Below are positions 55,824 to 64,000 of a stretch of DNA of 64,000 nucleotides, piece by piece. Position 1 is the first letter of the stretch, and every line of letters begins with the position of its first letter. The notes below the pieces were generated by a model. The model saw only the letters and a program-made list of their open reading frames with translations. It searched no databases and was not told the DNA's origin. This DNA is from Sphingobium naphthae (GTDB lineage Bacteria > Pseudomonadota > Alphaproteobacteria > Sphingomonadales > Sphingomonadaceae), in contig NZ_JAJGNO010000012.1 in the NCBI RefSeq assembly GCF_020782235.1, positions 62,001 through 126,000 of the forward strand. Direction: 5' to 3'. The position numbers and the translations under genes were made by a program.

Positions 55824-58196
55824 ATGTCCGTCCGTTCGTCCATTCGCCTGTCCGCGCGCGCGGCATTGCTGATCGCCAGCGCCGCCGGCGCCTTGAGCGC
55901 CGCCCACGCGCAGGAGCCCGTGGCGGAGGATGAAGGCCAGATCACCGTCACCGGCCGCCGCGTATCGCAATCGTCCGAAGCGATCGGCGAGGACAAGGTC
56001 AGCAATGTCGTCGCCGTGACGCGCGAGGCGCTGCTGTCCGCGCCATCGGGTATTTCGGGGCTCAAGATGCTGGAGCAGCTACCCGGCTTCAACGTCCAGA
56101 CCGACGGCGCGCTCGGCCTCTATGAATTCGGCAATTCGGTGCAGACTCGCGCCTTCAACCTGGACCAGATCGGCTTCGTGGTGGACGGCATCCCGACCGG
56201 CCGCAGCGACGCCTTTGGCGGCAGCCCGGTATTCCGCTATGTCGACAATGAAAATCTGGGCGTGGTGGAGGCCGCGGTCGGCGCGGGCGACGTGTCGCTG
56301 CCCAGCTATTCGACGCTGGGACCGGTCGTGCAATATAACAGCATCGCCCCGCAGGAGGAGATGGGCCTGTTCGTTTCCCAGAGCTTCGGCGACTTCGACA
56401 TGAAGCGCACCTTCATCCGCGCCAGCACCGGCCGGGTGGGGCCGTTCAAGGCCTATGTCAGCCGCACCAAGCTCGACACCGACCTGTGGCGCGGCCCGGG
56501 GTCGGTGGATCGCGAACATTGGGAGGCGCAGGTCCATGCCGACCTTGGCGGCGACAGCTGGGCGCGGTTCAAATTCGTGTCGAACGACTTTTTCGACTAT
56601 GATTCCCCATCAGTGTCGCGCGCGCTCTACAATTGCGCGGCGACAGACATTCTGGGCCGCTGTGGCCGGGACGCGGCCTATATCGAAAATGTCCCCAACA
56701 CGACGCCGGGTTTCGAGCCGACCGTGCCGGGCGTCTATTATTCGAACAGCAATTATGCGCAGGTCTACAACCTTGCCATCAACGTGCGGAAGGACAAGCT
56801 GTACGGCGCGACCTTCCACGCCGGCATCGCCGATGGCGTCTGGGCCGAATCCACCCTCTATTGGGAGGACAAGAGCGGCTATGGCGTATCGCCCGACACC
56901 TATGCCAACTCGCTGACCCGCTATACCGGCCAGGTGGCGGTGGGGCTGCCGGTGGTCGCGCCGCGCGGCGTGGAGTTCGGCCGCTCGGGCGTGGGCGGCG
57001 ACCGCTATGGCATCACGACCAAGCTCCACTGGGAGATGGGCGTCAACACCGTCGAAACCGGCATGTGGGCGGAGGTCGACAAATATCACCGGACGCAGGC
57101 GCGCTACAATACGGTGGATGGCGCTCCCGATGGCGCGCCCTTGCTCGACGAACTGGTCTATCTGCGCCGCGACTATCGTTCCAAGCGCGACACGCTCCAG
57201 ATTTTCCTCAAGGACACGCTCAAGCTCGCCGACGAGCGGCTGGTGCTGGACCTTGGCTTCAAGGGGCTGATGCTGGACTATAGTTATAACGGCTATCGCG
57301 ATTTCGACGATTATTACCGCACGGTGAGCGGCGTCGCGGTGGAAGGCTATGGCCCCAGCGTCAATCGCGCCCAATATCGCGACATGTTCCTGCCCATGGC
57401 CGGCATCCTCTACAAGATCGACGGCCGGACCCAGGTCTTCGCCTCCTATGCCGAAAATATGGCGCTGCCCAAGGGGATGGATGACATCTTCTCGGTCATC
57501 CGGTCGGGCGGCGCGCTGGTGCCGCAGCCGGCGCCGGAACGATCGACCAATATGGAAGTGGGCATCCGCACCAACCAGGGGCAGCTCTACGCCTCGCTCG
57601 CCGGCTATTACACCAAATTCAAGAACCGCATCCAGTCGATCACGAGCATCCTGCCCGGCAGCGGCGGCGCGGCGACCGAAACCTTTTATCAGAATGTCGG
57701 CCGGGTTCGCGCCTATGGCGTGGAACTCAGCGGCACCTACAAGCCCGCCTTCCTCGATGGGCTGGCCTATGGCAATATGAACGTCACCTACAACAATGCG
57801 AAGTTCAAGGACGACATACCGGCGGCGACGCCGATCGAGATCGCCGGCAAATATCTGCCCGACAGCGCGAAATGGATCGTCAGCGGCGGCGTCACCATCG
57901 AACCGGCCAGCTGGCTGGTCGCCAATATCTCGGGCAAATATACGTCGAAGCGCTGGTCGACCTTCACCAACACGCCCGGGTCGAGCGTGCCGGGCTTCAC
58001 CGTGTTCAGCGCCTATGTCGACATTGGCGATGGCTGGAGCTTTGGCCCGGTCAAGAGCGTGAAGGCGCGGTTCAACATCGACAATCTGTTCGACAAGGAT
58101 ACGCTGTCCTATATTTCCTCGTCGGTGACCGGCGACGGGTTCTTCCGTCCGCTCAGCCCGCGCACCTTCCAGTTCACCATCACGGGGGAAATCTGA
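55824..58196 (+). CDS. TonB-dependent outer-membrane receptor
   Basis: A 790-residue receptor with an N-terminal signal peptide (AALLIASAAGALSAAHA, cut before QEP). A plug domain follows (about 40-170, with GLKMLEQLPGFNVQTDGALG), then a 22-strand barrel ending in the outer-membrane signature (RTFQFTITGEI). It would import a siderophore, peptide or similar ligand using TonB energy. It overlaps the M19 dipeptidase gene by one base, so peptide-derived ligands are an attractive guess. Confidence 0.9.
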   Translation: MSVRSSIRLSARAALLIASAAGALSAAHAQEPVAEDEGQITVTGRRVSQSSEAIGEDKVSNVVAVTREALLSAPSGISGLKMLEQLPGFNVQTDGALGLYEFGNSVQTRAFNLDQIGFVVDGIPTGRSDAFGGSPVFRYVDNENLGVVEAAVGAGDVSLPSYSTLGPVVQYNSIAPQEEMGLFVSQSFGDFDMKRTFIRASTGRVGPFKAYVSRTKLDTDLWRGPGSVDREHWEAQVHADLGGDSWARFKFVSNDFFDYDSPSVSRALYNCAATDILGRCGRDAAYIENVPNTTPGFEPTVPGVYYSNSNYAQVYNLAINVRKDKLYGATFHAGIADGVWAESTLYWEDKSGYGVSPDTYANSLTRYTGQVAVGLPVVAPRGVEFGRSGVGGDRYGITTKLHWEMGVNTVETGMWAEVDKYHRTQARYNTVDGAPDGAPLLDELVYLRRDYRSKRDTLQIFLKDTLKLADERLVLDLGFKGLMLDYSYNGYRDFDDYYRTVSGVAVEGYGPSVNRAQYRDMFLPMAGILYKIDGRTQVFASYAENMALPKGMDDIFSVIRSGGALVPQPAPERSTNMEVGIRTNQGQLYASLAGYYTKFKNRIQSITSILPGSGGAATETFYQNVGRVRAYGVELSGTYKPAFLDGLAYGNMNVTYNNAKFKDDIPAATPIEIAGKYLPDSAKWIVSGGVTIEPASWLVANISGKYTSKRWSTFTNTPGSSVPGFTVFSAYVDIGDGWSFGPVKSVKARFNIDNLFDKDTLSYISSSVTGDGFFRPLSPRTFQFTITGEI

Positions 58197-59425
58197 TGCG
58201 CGCGACGTTGATGATGGGAGCGGCGATTGCGGCGCTGCTCCCGCTCTGCGCCATGGCGCAGGCGCCGACCGTGTCGAAGCGGGACTATCAGTTGCACCAG
58301 AAGCTGCTGACGCTCGACAGCCATCTCGACACGCCGGCCTCGCTCGACCTGCCCGGCTGGTCGATCGACGACGAACATGATGTGCTGCACGACTATACGC
58401 AGGTCGACCTGCCGCGCATGAAGAAGGGCGGGCTGGATGGCGGCTTCTGGGCCATCTATACGAGCCAGGGCCCGCTGACGGTCGAAGGGTTCCGCAAGGC
58501 GCGCGACTTCGCGATCCTGCGGGGCCTGTCGATCCGCAACATGGTGGCGGCGGACCCCGACAATTTCGCGCTGGCGCTGGAGGCAAAGGATGCAGCGCCG
58601 ATCGCGGCGGCGGGCAAGCGGGTCGTCTATATGTCGATCGAAAACGCCTATCCGCTGGGTGAGGACGTGTCGCTGCTCGACACTTTCTACGCCATGGGCG
58701 TGCGGGTCGTCGGCTTCGCCCATTTCGCGCATAATCAGTTTGCCGACAGCTCCACCGATCCGTCGGGCAAGCCGCGCTTTGGCGGCCTGTCGCCGCTGGG
58801 CAAGCAATTGCTGACGGAGATGAACCGGCTGGGGGTGGTGCCCGACGCATCGCACAGCAGCGACCAGGTGCTGGACGATCTGCTGGCGCTTTCCACCACG
58901 CCGGTGCTGCTCACTCATTCGGGCTGCAAGGCGGTCTACGACCATCCGCGCAACATCGACGACGCGCATCTGAAGGCGCTGGCGGCCAAGGGCGGCGTCA
59001 TTCAGATGAACGCCTATGGCGCCTATCTGCGCGCCTCCACCCCCAATCCGCAGCGGCAGGCCGCATTGAAGGCGCTCTATGCCGACATGCGCGAGGGCGC
59101 GACGATGACGGCGGAGAAACGCGCGCAGTTGCTCGCCAAGCGGCAGGAGATCGACCGGCTCTATCCCGACACCGATCGGCCGACCTTCGACGATTTCATG
59201 AAGCATATGCTTCATGCGCTGGAGGTCGTCGGACCCGATCATGTCGGGGTCGGCGCGGATTGGGACGGCGGCGGCGGCGTGGTGGGCATGGAGGATGTGG
59301 TCGACCTGCCCCGGATTACCGCCGCGCTGCTCAAGGCCGGCTATAGCGAGGCCGACGTGCAGAAAATCTGGTCCGGCAATGTGCTGCGCGTGCTCGCCGC
59401 GGCGGAGGCGGGGAAGGCGCGATAG
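58196..59425 (+). CDS. Membrane dipeptidase (peptidase M19 family), exported
   Basis: A 409-residue protein with a signal peptide (MMGAAIAALLPLCAMAQA). LDSHLDTPASLD carries the metal His-x-Asp, MSIENAYPLG the bridging Glu, DASHSSDQ and THSGCKAVYDHPRN further histidines, and GVGADWDGGGGV the final Asp. It hydrolyses dipeptides, including D-amino-acid or beta-lactam-like ones, in the periplasm. The start shares a base with the receptor stop (TGATG), so uptake and hydrolysis are probably coupled. Confidence 0.9.
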   Translation: MRATLMMGAAIAALLPLCAMAQAPTVSKRDYQLHQKLLTLDSHLDTPASLDLPGWSIDDEHDVLHDYTQVDLPRMKKGGLDGGFWAIYTSQGPLTVEGFRKARDFAILRGLSIRNMVAADPDNFALALEAKDAAPIAAAGKRVVYMSIENAYPLGEDVSLLDTFYAMGVRVVGFAHFAHNQFADSSTDPSGKPRFGGLSPLGKQLLTEMNRLGVVPDASHSSDQVLDDLLALSTTPVLLTHSGCKAVYDHPRNIDDAHLKALAAKGGVIQMNAYGAYLRASTPNPQRQAALKALYADMREGATMTAEKRAQLLAKRQEIDRLYPDTDRPTFDDFMKHMLHALEVVGPDHVGVGADWDGGGGVVGMEDVVDLPRITAALLKAGYSEADVQKIWSGNVLRVLAAAEAGKAR

Positions 59426-59438
59426 GTGCGGCCGGCGC

Positions 59439-60323
59439 CTATTTCCCCTCCAGCATCTCGATCATCGCGGAGAAGTCGCGACCGGCTTCTCCGCGATTGG
59501 CCAGCATCTGGTAGAGCGCTTCGGCGGCATTGCCCATCGGCACCGATGCGCCCACGGACGCGGCCGCCTCGCTCGCGAGCTTGAGGTCCTTCAGCATCAG
59601 CCCGACGGCAAAGCCGCCCTGATAGCCATTGTCCGCGGGCGTTTGCGGCCCGACGCCGGGCACGGGGCAATAGCTGGTCATCGACCAGCTCTGGCCCGAC
59701 GACACGCTGGAAATATCGTAGAAGGTCTGCGGGTCGAGCCCCAGCTTCTTCGCCATGGCGAAGCTTTCGCAGGTGGCGATCATGGTCGCGCCCAGCAGCA
59801 TATTGTTGCAGATCTTGGCGGCCTGACCATTGCCGGGGCCGCCGGCATGGATCACCGCCTTGCCCATGGCGGCGAGGATCGGCTGGGCCCTGGCGAAGGC
59901 GGCATCGGTCCCGCCGACCATGAAGGTGAGCGTGCCGCCATTGGCGGCCGCGATGCCGCCCGACACGGGCGCGTCCACCATGTCGAACCCCGCCGTCGCC
60001 GCCGCCTCGCTCACGCGGCGCGCGGTCGCGACGTCGATCGTGGAGCAATCGAGCAACAGCGCGCCCGGTCGCGCGGCGTCGAACAGCGCGCGGCCATAGA
60101 CGTCCTCCACATGGCTGCCCGCCGGCAGCATGGTGACGACCGCATCCGCCCCCGCCACGGCATCGATGGCGCTGGCAGCGCGTGTCGCGCCATGGCCTTC
60201 GGCGCGCGCCAGCGCGTCTTCGGACAAGTCGAAGGCGCGGACGGCATAGCCGTTCTTCAGCAGATTGGCGGCCATCCCGCCGCCCATATTGCCAAGGCCG
60301 ATGAAGGCGATCGTCTGGGTCAT
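59439..60323 (-). CDS. mmsB: 3-hydroxyisobutyrate dehydrogenase
   Basis: A 294-residue protein. IAFIGLGNMGGGMAANLLKN is the NAD site, DAPVSGGIAAANGGTLTFMVG the substrate motif, and GNGQAAKICNNMLLG carries the catalytic Lys. It oxidises 3-hydroxyisobutyrate to methylmalonate semialdehyde in valine breakdown. The ATG at 60323 has GAGAGG nine bases upstream. It follows hydrolase and acyl-CoA dehydrogenase genes of the same pathway. Confidence 0.93.
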   Translation of the reverse strand: MTQTIAFIGLGNMGGGMAANLLKNGYAVRAFDLSEDALARAEGHGATRAASAIDAVAGADAVVTMLPAGSHVEDVYGRALFDAARPGALLLDCSTIDVATARRVSEAAATAGFDMVDAPVSGGIAAANGGTLTFMVGGTDAAFARAQPILAAMGKAVIHAGGPGNGQAAKICNNMLLGATMIATCESFAMAKKLGLDPQTFYDISSVSSGQSWSMTSYCPVPGVGPQTPADNGYQGGFAVGLMLKDLKLASEAAASVGASVPMGNAAEALYQMLANRGEAGRDFSAMIEMLEGK

Positions 60324-60352
60324 GTCGGGCATCCTCTCGTCATTCTTTCTGG

Positions 60353-61438
60353 TCAGGCGTCGGCTAGCTGGGGCAGGGGCGTCCACTGCCGATCGGGGGG
60401 CAACGGCGCGAAGATCGCGTCGATCATCTCGTCGCGCACCTCCTCCAGCGTCGCGGGGGTCCAGCGCGGCGCATTATCCTTGTCGAAGATCACAGCGCGC
60501 ACGCCCTCGACAAAATCGGGCCGGCGGATGACGGCGCAGGCGAGGCCGAACTCCATCGCCATATTGTCGGCGAAGCTGGGCTTGGCCGCGCCCTCGACCA
60601 ACTGGCGCAGCGCGACCTTGATCGTCTGCGGCGATTTGGTGCGCAGGATCGACGCCTGCTTGCGCGCCCATTCGCCGCTATCGGCCTCCAGCGCGGCGAC
60701 GATCTCCTCCGCCTTGTCCGATGCGAACAGCCGGTCGATGTCGGCGCGGGCGGCTTGCAGTTTTGACGGGGGCGGCTGGATGCTTGCCGCGTCGAGCACG
60801 AGCGTCAGGTCGAAGGGATCGGTCAGGATGCGGGCCTTGACGGCGTCCAGCGCTTCCGAGGGCATATAATGCGTGGCGATGCCGACCGCGATGCAGTCCG
60901 CCCCGTCGATCCGCGCGCCGGTGGTCGCCAGCCAAGCGCCGGTGCGGCCGGGCAGGCGCGGCAGATACCAGCCGCCGCCAACGTCGGGAAACAGGCCGAT
61001 GCCGGTTTCGGGCATGGCGAAGCTGGTGCGTTCGGTCGCGACCCGGTAGCGCGCCGGCAGCGACAGCCCCACGCCGCCGCCCATGACGATGCCGTCCATA
61101 AAGGCGACGATCGGCTTTTCATAGACGAACAGCAGATGGTTCATCCGATATTCGACGCTGAAGAAACGCTCCGCCTCCACGCCGTCCGCCGCGGCGCTGC
61201 GCGCGATCAGCGCGATGTCGCCCCCGGCGCAAAAGCCGCGCGACAATTTGGGATCGCCATCGGGCGCGGGCAGATGGTCGATCATCACGGCCACGACGCT
61301 GTCGTCGCGCGCCCAGGCGAGCAGGGCGTCGTTGATCGCGCCGCACATGTCCGCCGTCAGCGCGTGGATCGCCCTGGGCCGGTTCAGCCTGATGCGTCCG
61401 ACGCCATTTTCGACGAAGGTCAGCACGTCATCGGTCAT
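60353..61438 (-). CDS. 3-hydroxyisobutyryl-CoA hydrolase
   Basis: A 361-residue crotonase-family hydrolase. RGFCAGGDIALIARSAAADG, EYRMNHLLFVYEKPIVAFMDG, and FAMPETGIGLFPDVGGGWYLP (given here in parts) are characteristic of HIBCH rather than hydratases, as is the C-terminal extension (RALIF-like AVIFDKDNAPRWTP). It releases 3-hydroxyisobutyrate from CoA in valine degradation. The third of three successive ATG codons (61438) is best spaced from AGGAG. Confidence 0.9.
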   Translation of the reverse strand: MTDDVLTFVENGVGRIRLNRPRAIHALTADMCGAINDALLAWARDDSVVAVMIDHLPAPDGDPKLSRGFCAGGDIALIARSAAADGVEAERFFSVEYRMNHLLFVYEKPIVAFMDGIVMGGGVGLSLPARYRVATERTSFAMPETGIGLFPDVGGGWYLPRLPGRTGAWLATTGARIDGADCIAVGIATHYMPSEALDAVKARILTDPFDLTLVLDAASIQPPPSKLQAARADIDRLFASDKAEEIVAALEADSGEWARKQASILRTKSPQTIKVALRQLVEGAAKPSFADNMAMEFGLACAVIRRPDFVEGVRAVIFDKDNAPRWTPATLEEVRDEMIDAIFAPLPPDRQWTPLPQLADA

Positions 61439-61469
61439 CATCATCTCCTGCGGGGCCATGGCGCCGCCT

Positions 61470-62615
61470 TCATCCCTGCCGCAGCATGTCGCGCGCGATG
61501 ATCATCCGCATCACTTGGTTGGTGCCTTCCAATATGGAATGGACGCGCAGGTCGCGCCAGAAGCGCTCGATCGGATAATCCATCAGATAGCCGTAGCCGC
61601 CATGCAGCTGCAGCGCGCGATCGACCACCGACGAGCCGGTGTCGGTGGCGAAGCGCTTGGCCATGGCGGCAAAGCGCGTCTTGTCGGGCGCATTGTCCGT
61701 CACCTTGACCGCGGCGGCATAGAGCAGCGTGCGCGCCGCCTCCAATTCGGTCTGCATGTCGGCCAGCATGAACTGCGTATTCTGGAAGTCGGCGATCGCC
61801 TGACCGAACTGCTTGCGCTCCTTGCTATAGGCCACCGCTTCGTCGATGCAGCGCTGCGCCCCGCCCAGCGAGCAGGCGCCGATGTTGAGCCGGCCGCCGT
61901 CCAGCCCCATCATCGCGATGCGAAAACCTTCGCCCTCACCTCCGACCAGATTGTCCGCCGGCACGCGCACGCCGTCGAAATTGACCTGCGCGGTGGGCTG
62001 CGAATGCCAGCCGAGCTTGCGTTCCTGCGCGCCGAAGCTGACGCCGGGCATGTCCTTTTCGATGACGAGGCAGCTGATGCCCTTGGGGCCTTCCTCGCCG
62101 GTGCGGACCATCACGACGTAGATGTCATTCTCGCCGCCGCCAGAAATGAACTGCTTGGAGCCGGTGACGACATAATGGTCGCCCTCACGCACCGCCTGCG
62201 TCTTGAGCGCGGCCGCGTCCGACCCCGATCCCGCTTCCGTCAGGCAATAGCTGCCCATGCGCGCCATCGTCACCATGGCGGGCAGATATTTGTCCTTCAC
62301 CGCCTGGCTGCCGAACCGGTCGATCATCCAGGAGGCCATGTTGTGGATCGAGATGAAGGCGCTGGTCGACGGACAGCCATAGGCCATCGCCTCCATGATC
62401 AGCGCCGCTTCCAGTCGGCCAAGGCCGATGCCGCCCGATGCTTCGGACACGTAGATGCTGCCAAAGCCCAGTTCCGCCGCGGCGCGAATGGCATCGCGGG
62501 GGAAGATATGCTTTTCGTCCCATTCGGCAGCGAAGGGCGTGATGGCGTCTGCGGTGAAGCGGCGCGCCATGTCCTGGATCGCGCGCTGGTCCTCGGTGAG
62601 GTCGAATTGGGTCAT
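61470..62615 (-). CDS. Acyl-CoA dehydrogenase (probable isobutyryl-CoA dehydrogenase)
   Basis: A 381-residue flavoprotein. CLTEAGSGSDAAALKTQA and the ITGSKQFISGGG-like region bind FAD and substrate, and QLHGGYGYLMDYPIERFWRD ends the domain with the family motif. Its place before hydroxyisobutyryl-CoA hydrolase and mmsB points to isobutyryl-CoA (ACAD8 type). It opens the valine catabolic cluster. Confidence 0.92.
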   Translation of the reverse strand: MTQFDLTEDQRAIQDMARRFTADAITPFAAEWDEKHIFPRDAIRAAAELGFGSIYVSEASGGIGLGRLEAALIMEAMAYGCPSTSAFISIHNMASWMIDRFGSQAVKDKYLPAMVTMARMGSYCLTEAGSGSDAAALKTQAVREGDHYVVTGSKQFISGGGENDIYVVMVRTGEEGPKGISCLVIEKDMPGVSFGAQERKLGWHSQPTAQVNFDGVRVPADNLVGGEGEGFRIAMMGLDGGRLNIGACSLGGAQRCIDEAVAYSKERKQFGQAIADFQNTQFMLADMQTELEAARTLLYAAAVKVTDNAPDKTRFAAMAKRFATDTGSSVVDRALQLHGGYGYLMDYPIERFWRDLRVHSILEGTNQVMRMIIARDMLRQG

Positions 62616-62858
62616 GCTCTCCTAACTCTGCGGCTCTTGTCGTCATGCCGGTCTGCGCGCCATGATCATTCTGGACATGTACTTAGCAATTCCGCGGCAA
62701 AGGCGGCAACTGTGAAATTATATATCGCGGCTCCGCAATTTTGCTAGGCCAGCCAGGAACGCGCTTGCGGCGTCCTCGGCGACGCGAAAGCTGATCGACG
62801 CGGCGGCGCGACCCCGCTAAGGGAGTCGCGATGGATAGAGAGCGGTCGCATTTCGCCC

Positions 62859-63488
62859 ATGCAGCATAGGTCCAAGCGTAGCCGGGCGATCGCCTTGCAG
62901 AATAGCGCGTTCCGCACCCGCGCCACCGAATATCTCGATTTCCTGGCCGCCTGGGTGCAAAAGCCGCGCCAGACTGCTTCGGTGGTCCCGTCCAGCCGCT
63001 ATCTCGCGCGCCTGATGGTGGCGCAGATCGACCCTGCCGGCGGCCGCGTGCTCGAACTGGGTGGAGGCACTGGCGTCTTCACCCGGGCCATACTGGAAAC
63101 CGGGCTGCCGGCGGCCAAGCTGGAAGTGGTCGAGATCAATCCGGCCTTCGCGCGCGGGCTGCGCCGCCATTTCCCCACCGTGTCCGTGCTGGAGACGCCG
63201 GCGCAGATCGTGTCCACCGCGACCGCGGGCGAACCGGGCGCATATCAGACGGTGGTGAGCGGCCTGCCGCTGCTGGCGATGGATCGGCACATGCATGCCG
63301 ACATCCTGTCCGAAGCCTTCCGCATGCTGATGCCGGGCGGCAGCTTCGTGCAGTTCACCTATTCGATGCGCCCGCCGGTCAATCGCGACATACTCGATGC
63401 GCTGGGGCTGGACGTGGTGCGCGCGGGCCACACCGTGCGCAACTTCCCGCCCGCGACCGTTTTCCGATTTTTCCGGCGCGGCGAATAG
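62859..63488 (+). CDS. PmtA-like phospholipid N-methyltransferase
   Basis: A 209-residue SAM methyltransferase. QKPRQTASVVPSSRYLARLM, then VLELGGGTGVFTRAILETG is the SAM-binding motif and VVSGLPLLAMDRHMHADIL the following conserved block, as in rhizobial PmtA-type phosphatidylethanolamine methyltransferases. The end (HTVRNFPPATVFRFFRRG) is also typical of that group. Some relatives methylate other targets, so the substrate is probable, not certain. Confidence 0.75.
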   Translation: MQHRSKRSRAIALQNSAFRTRATEYLDFLAAWVQKPRQTASVVPSSRYLARLMVAQIDPAGGRVLELGGGTGVFTRAILETGLPAAKLEVVEINPAFARGLRRHFPTVSVLETPAQIVSTATAGEPGAYQTVVSGLPLLAMDRHMHADILSEAFRMLMPGGSFVQFTYSMRPPVNRDILDALGLDVVRAGHTVRNFPPATVFRFFRRGE

Positions 63489-63548
63489 GTTGCACATCAC
63501 CATCGGCCTCCTATCTTCGCCGCAACGCGACAAGGGGGAGCGCCGATC

Positions 63549-64000
63549 ATGGCATCCATTATCGACATTGCCGGCCTGACCAAACGCTATGCGTCGGGCT
63601 TCGAGGCGCTGAAGGGCGTCGATCTTTCGATCGAGGAAGGCGAGATTTTCGCGCTGCTCGGGCCCAATGGCGCGGGCAAGACGACGATGATCTCGATCGT
63701 CTGCGGCATCGCGCGGCCGACCAGCGGCACGGTGCGCGTCGCGGGCCACGACATTCTGCGCGACTACCGCGGCGCGCGCAGCGCCATCGGCCTGGTGCCC
63801 CAGGAATTGAGCACCGACCAGTTCGAGCGAGTGATCGACACGGTGACGTTCAGCCGGGGCCTGTTCGGCAAGCCGCGCAACGACGCCTATGTGGAAAAAA
63901 TCCTGCGCGACCTGTCGCTGTGGGACAAGCGGCACAACAAGATATTGGAGCTATCGGGCGGCATGAAGCGCCGCGTGATGATCGCCAAGGCGTTGAGCCA
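63549..64000 (+). CDS. ABC transporter ATP-binding protein, partial (runs off right edge)
   Basis: The visible 150 residues contain Walker A ([18 protein letters not shown]), a Q-loop (GLVPQEL) and the start of the signature ([16 protein letters not shown]). GGGGGAG lies nine bases before the ATG at 63549. The sequence is of the ABC-2/daunorubicin-resistance type importer-exporter ATPases. The end and any permease partner lie outside the window. Confidence 0.9.
   Translation, partial: MASIIDIAGLTKRYASGFEALKGVDLSIEEGEIFALLGPNGAGKTTMISIVCGIARPTSGTVRVAGHDILRDYRGARSAIGLVPQELSTDQFERVIDTVTFSRGLFGKPRNDAYVEKILRDLSLWDKRHNKILELSGGMKRRVMIAKALS

Overview
The window reads as a chromosome segment of an alphaproteobacterium of the Sphingomonadaceae (Sphingobium/Sphingomonas type). 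The evidence is the GC-rich coding, a TonB receptor paired with an M19 dipeptidase, fatty-acid and valine catabolism operons, and two dispersed intergenic repeats of a kind common in sphingomonads. It splits at a tRNA-Lys gene (39633-39708). Everything to the left is prophage; everything to the right is ordinary host chromosome.

The prophage (1 to about 39630, left end outside the window) is a cos-type, lambda/HK97-like siphophage. A tandem-HTH S24 repressor (30408-31301) faces a Cro-like gene (30059-30316), and both appear to be made from leaderless mRNAs. Leftward from Cro lie a helicase-methylase, a GcrA-like protein, a DnaN-like clamp, a GapR-like protein, a VRR-NUC nuclease, an iteron-containing replication initiator, a NusG-like factor, a GIY-YIG protein, the probable cos site, terminase, gpW, portal, fused protease-capsid and tail genes. 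Rightward from a second repressor-type promoter (32948-32976) lie mostly unrecognised small genes, a cytosine-methylase-like gene, a Xis-like gene and the integrase beside the tRNA.

The main discovery is a second element nested inside this prophage. At 8235-18920 a 10.7-kb integrative element with its own integrase splits the large terminase (gpA) gene. The N-terminal part is at 18820-20301 and the C-terminal part at 7655-8239. Joining the two at the shared 13-bp core restores an uninterrupted gpA of about 657 residues. The island carries its own integrase, Xis-like protein, iteron replication gene, KilA-type antirepressor, protease-capsid fusion and tape measure. It also has a small-terminase-like HTH protein lying just downstream of a 53-bp sequence that matches the helper phage's putative cos region at 51 of 53 positions. 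It lacks portal, large terminase and most tail genes. It therefore looks like a phage satellite that supplies the two size-setting structural proteins, copies the packaging signal, and sits in the helper's packaging motor gene with a terminator at its boundary.

Within the island, 10328-10580 forms a multi-hairpin leader with two mutually exclusive long helices. One of these would mask the start region of a small operon that may run on to the integrase. It has the layout of a riboswitch, matches no class I recognise, and has three hairpins with identical hexaloops.

The host part carries folK, a family-5 uracil-DNA glycosylase, rpsD, chorismate mutase, an aminotransferase, pgl, a YbaK-type deacylase, galE, a fadB/fadA pair with a LiuR-like operator, a metallophosphoesterase, an MFS exporter, a MobA-like transferase, folE-folM, enoyl-CoA hydratase, TonB receptor plus M19 dipeptidase, a valine-degradation cluster, a PmtA-like methyltransferase and the start of an ABC transporter ATPase. 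All calls come from reading the sequence; no database search was run.
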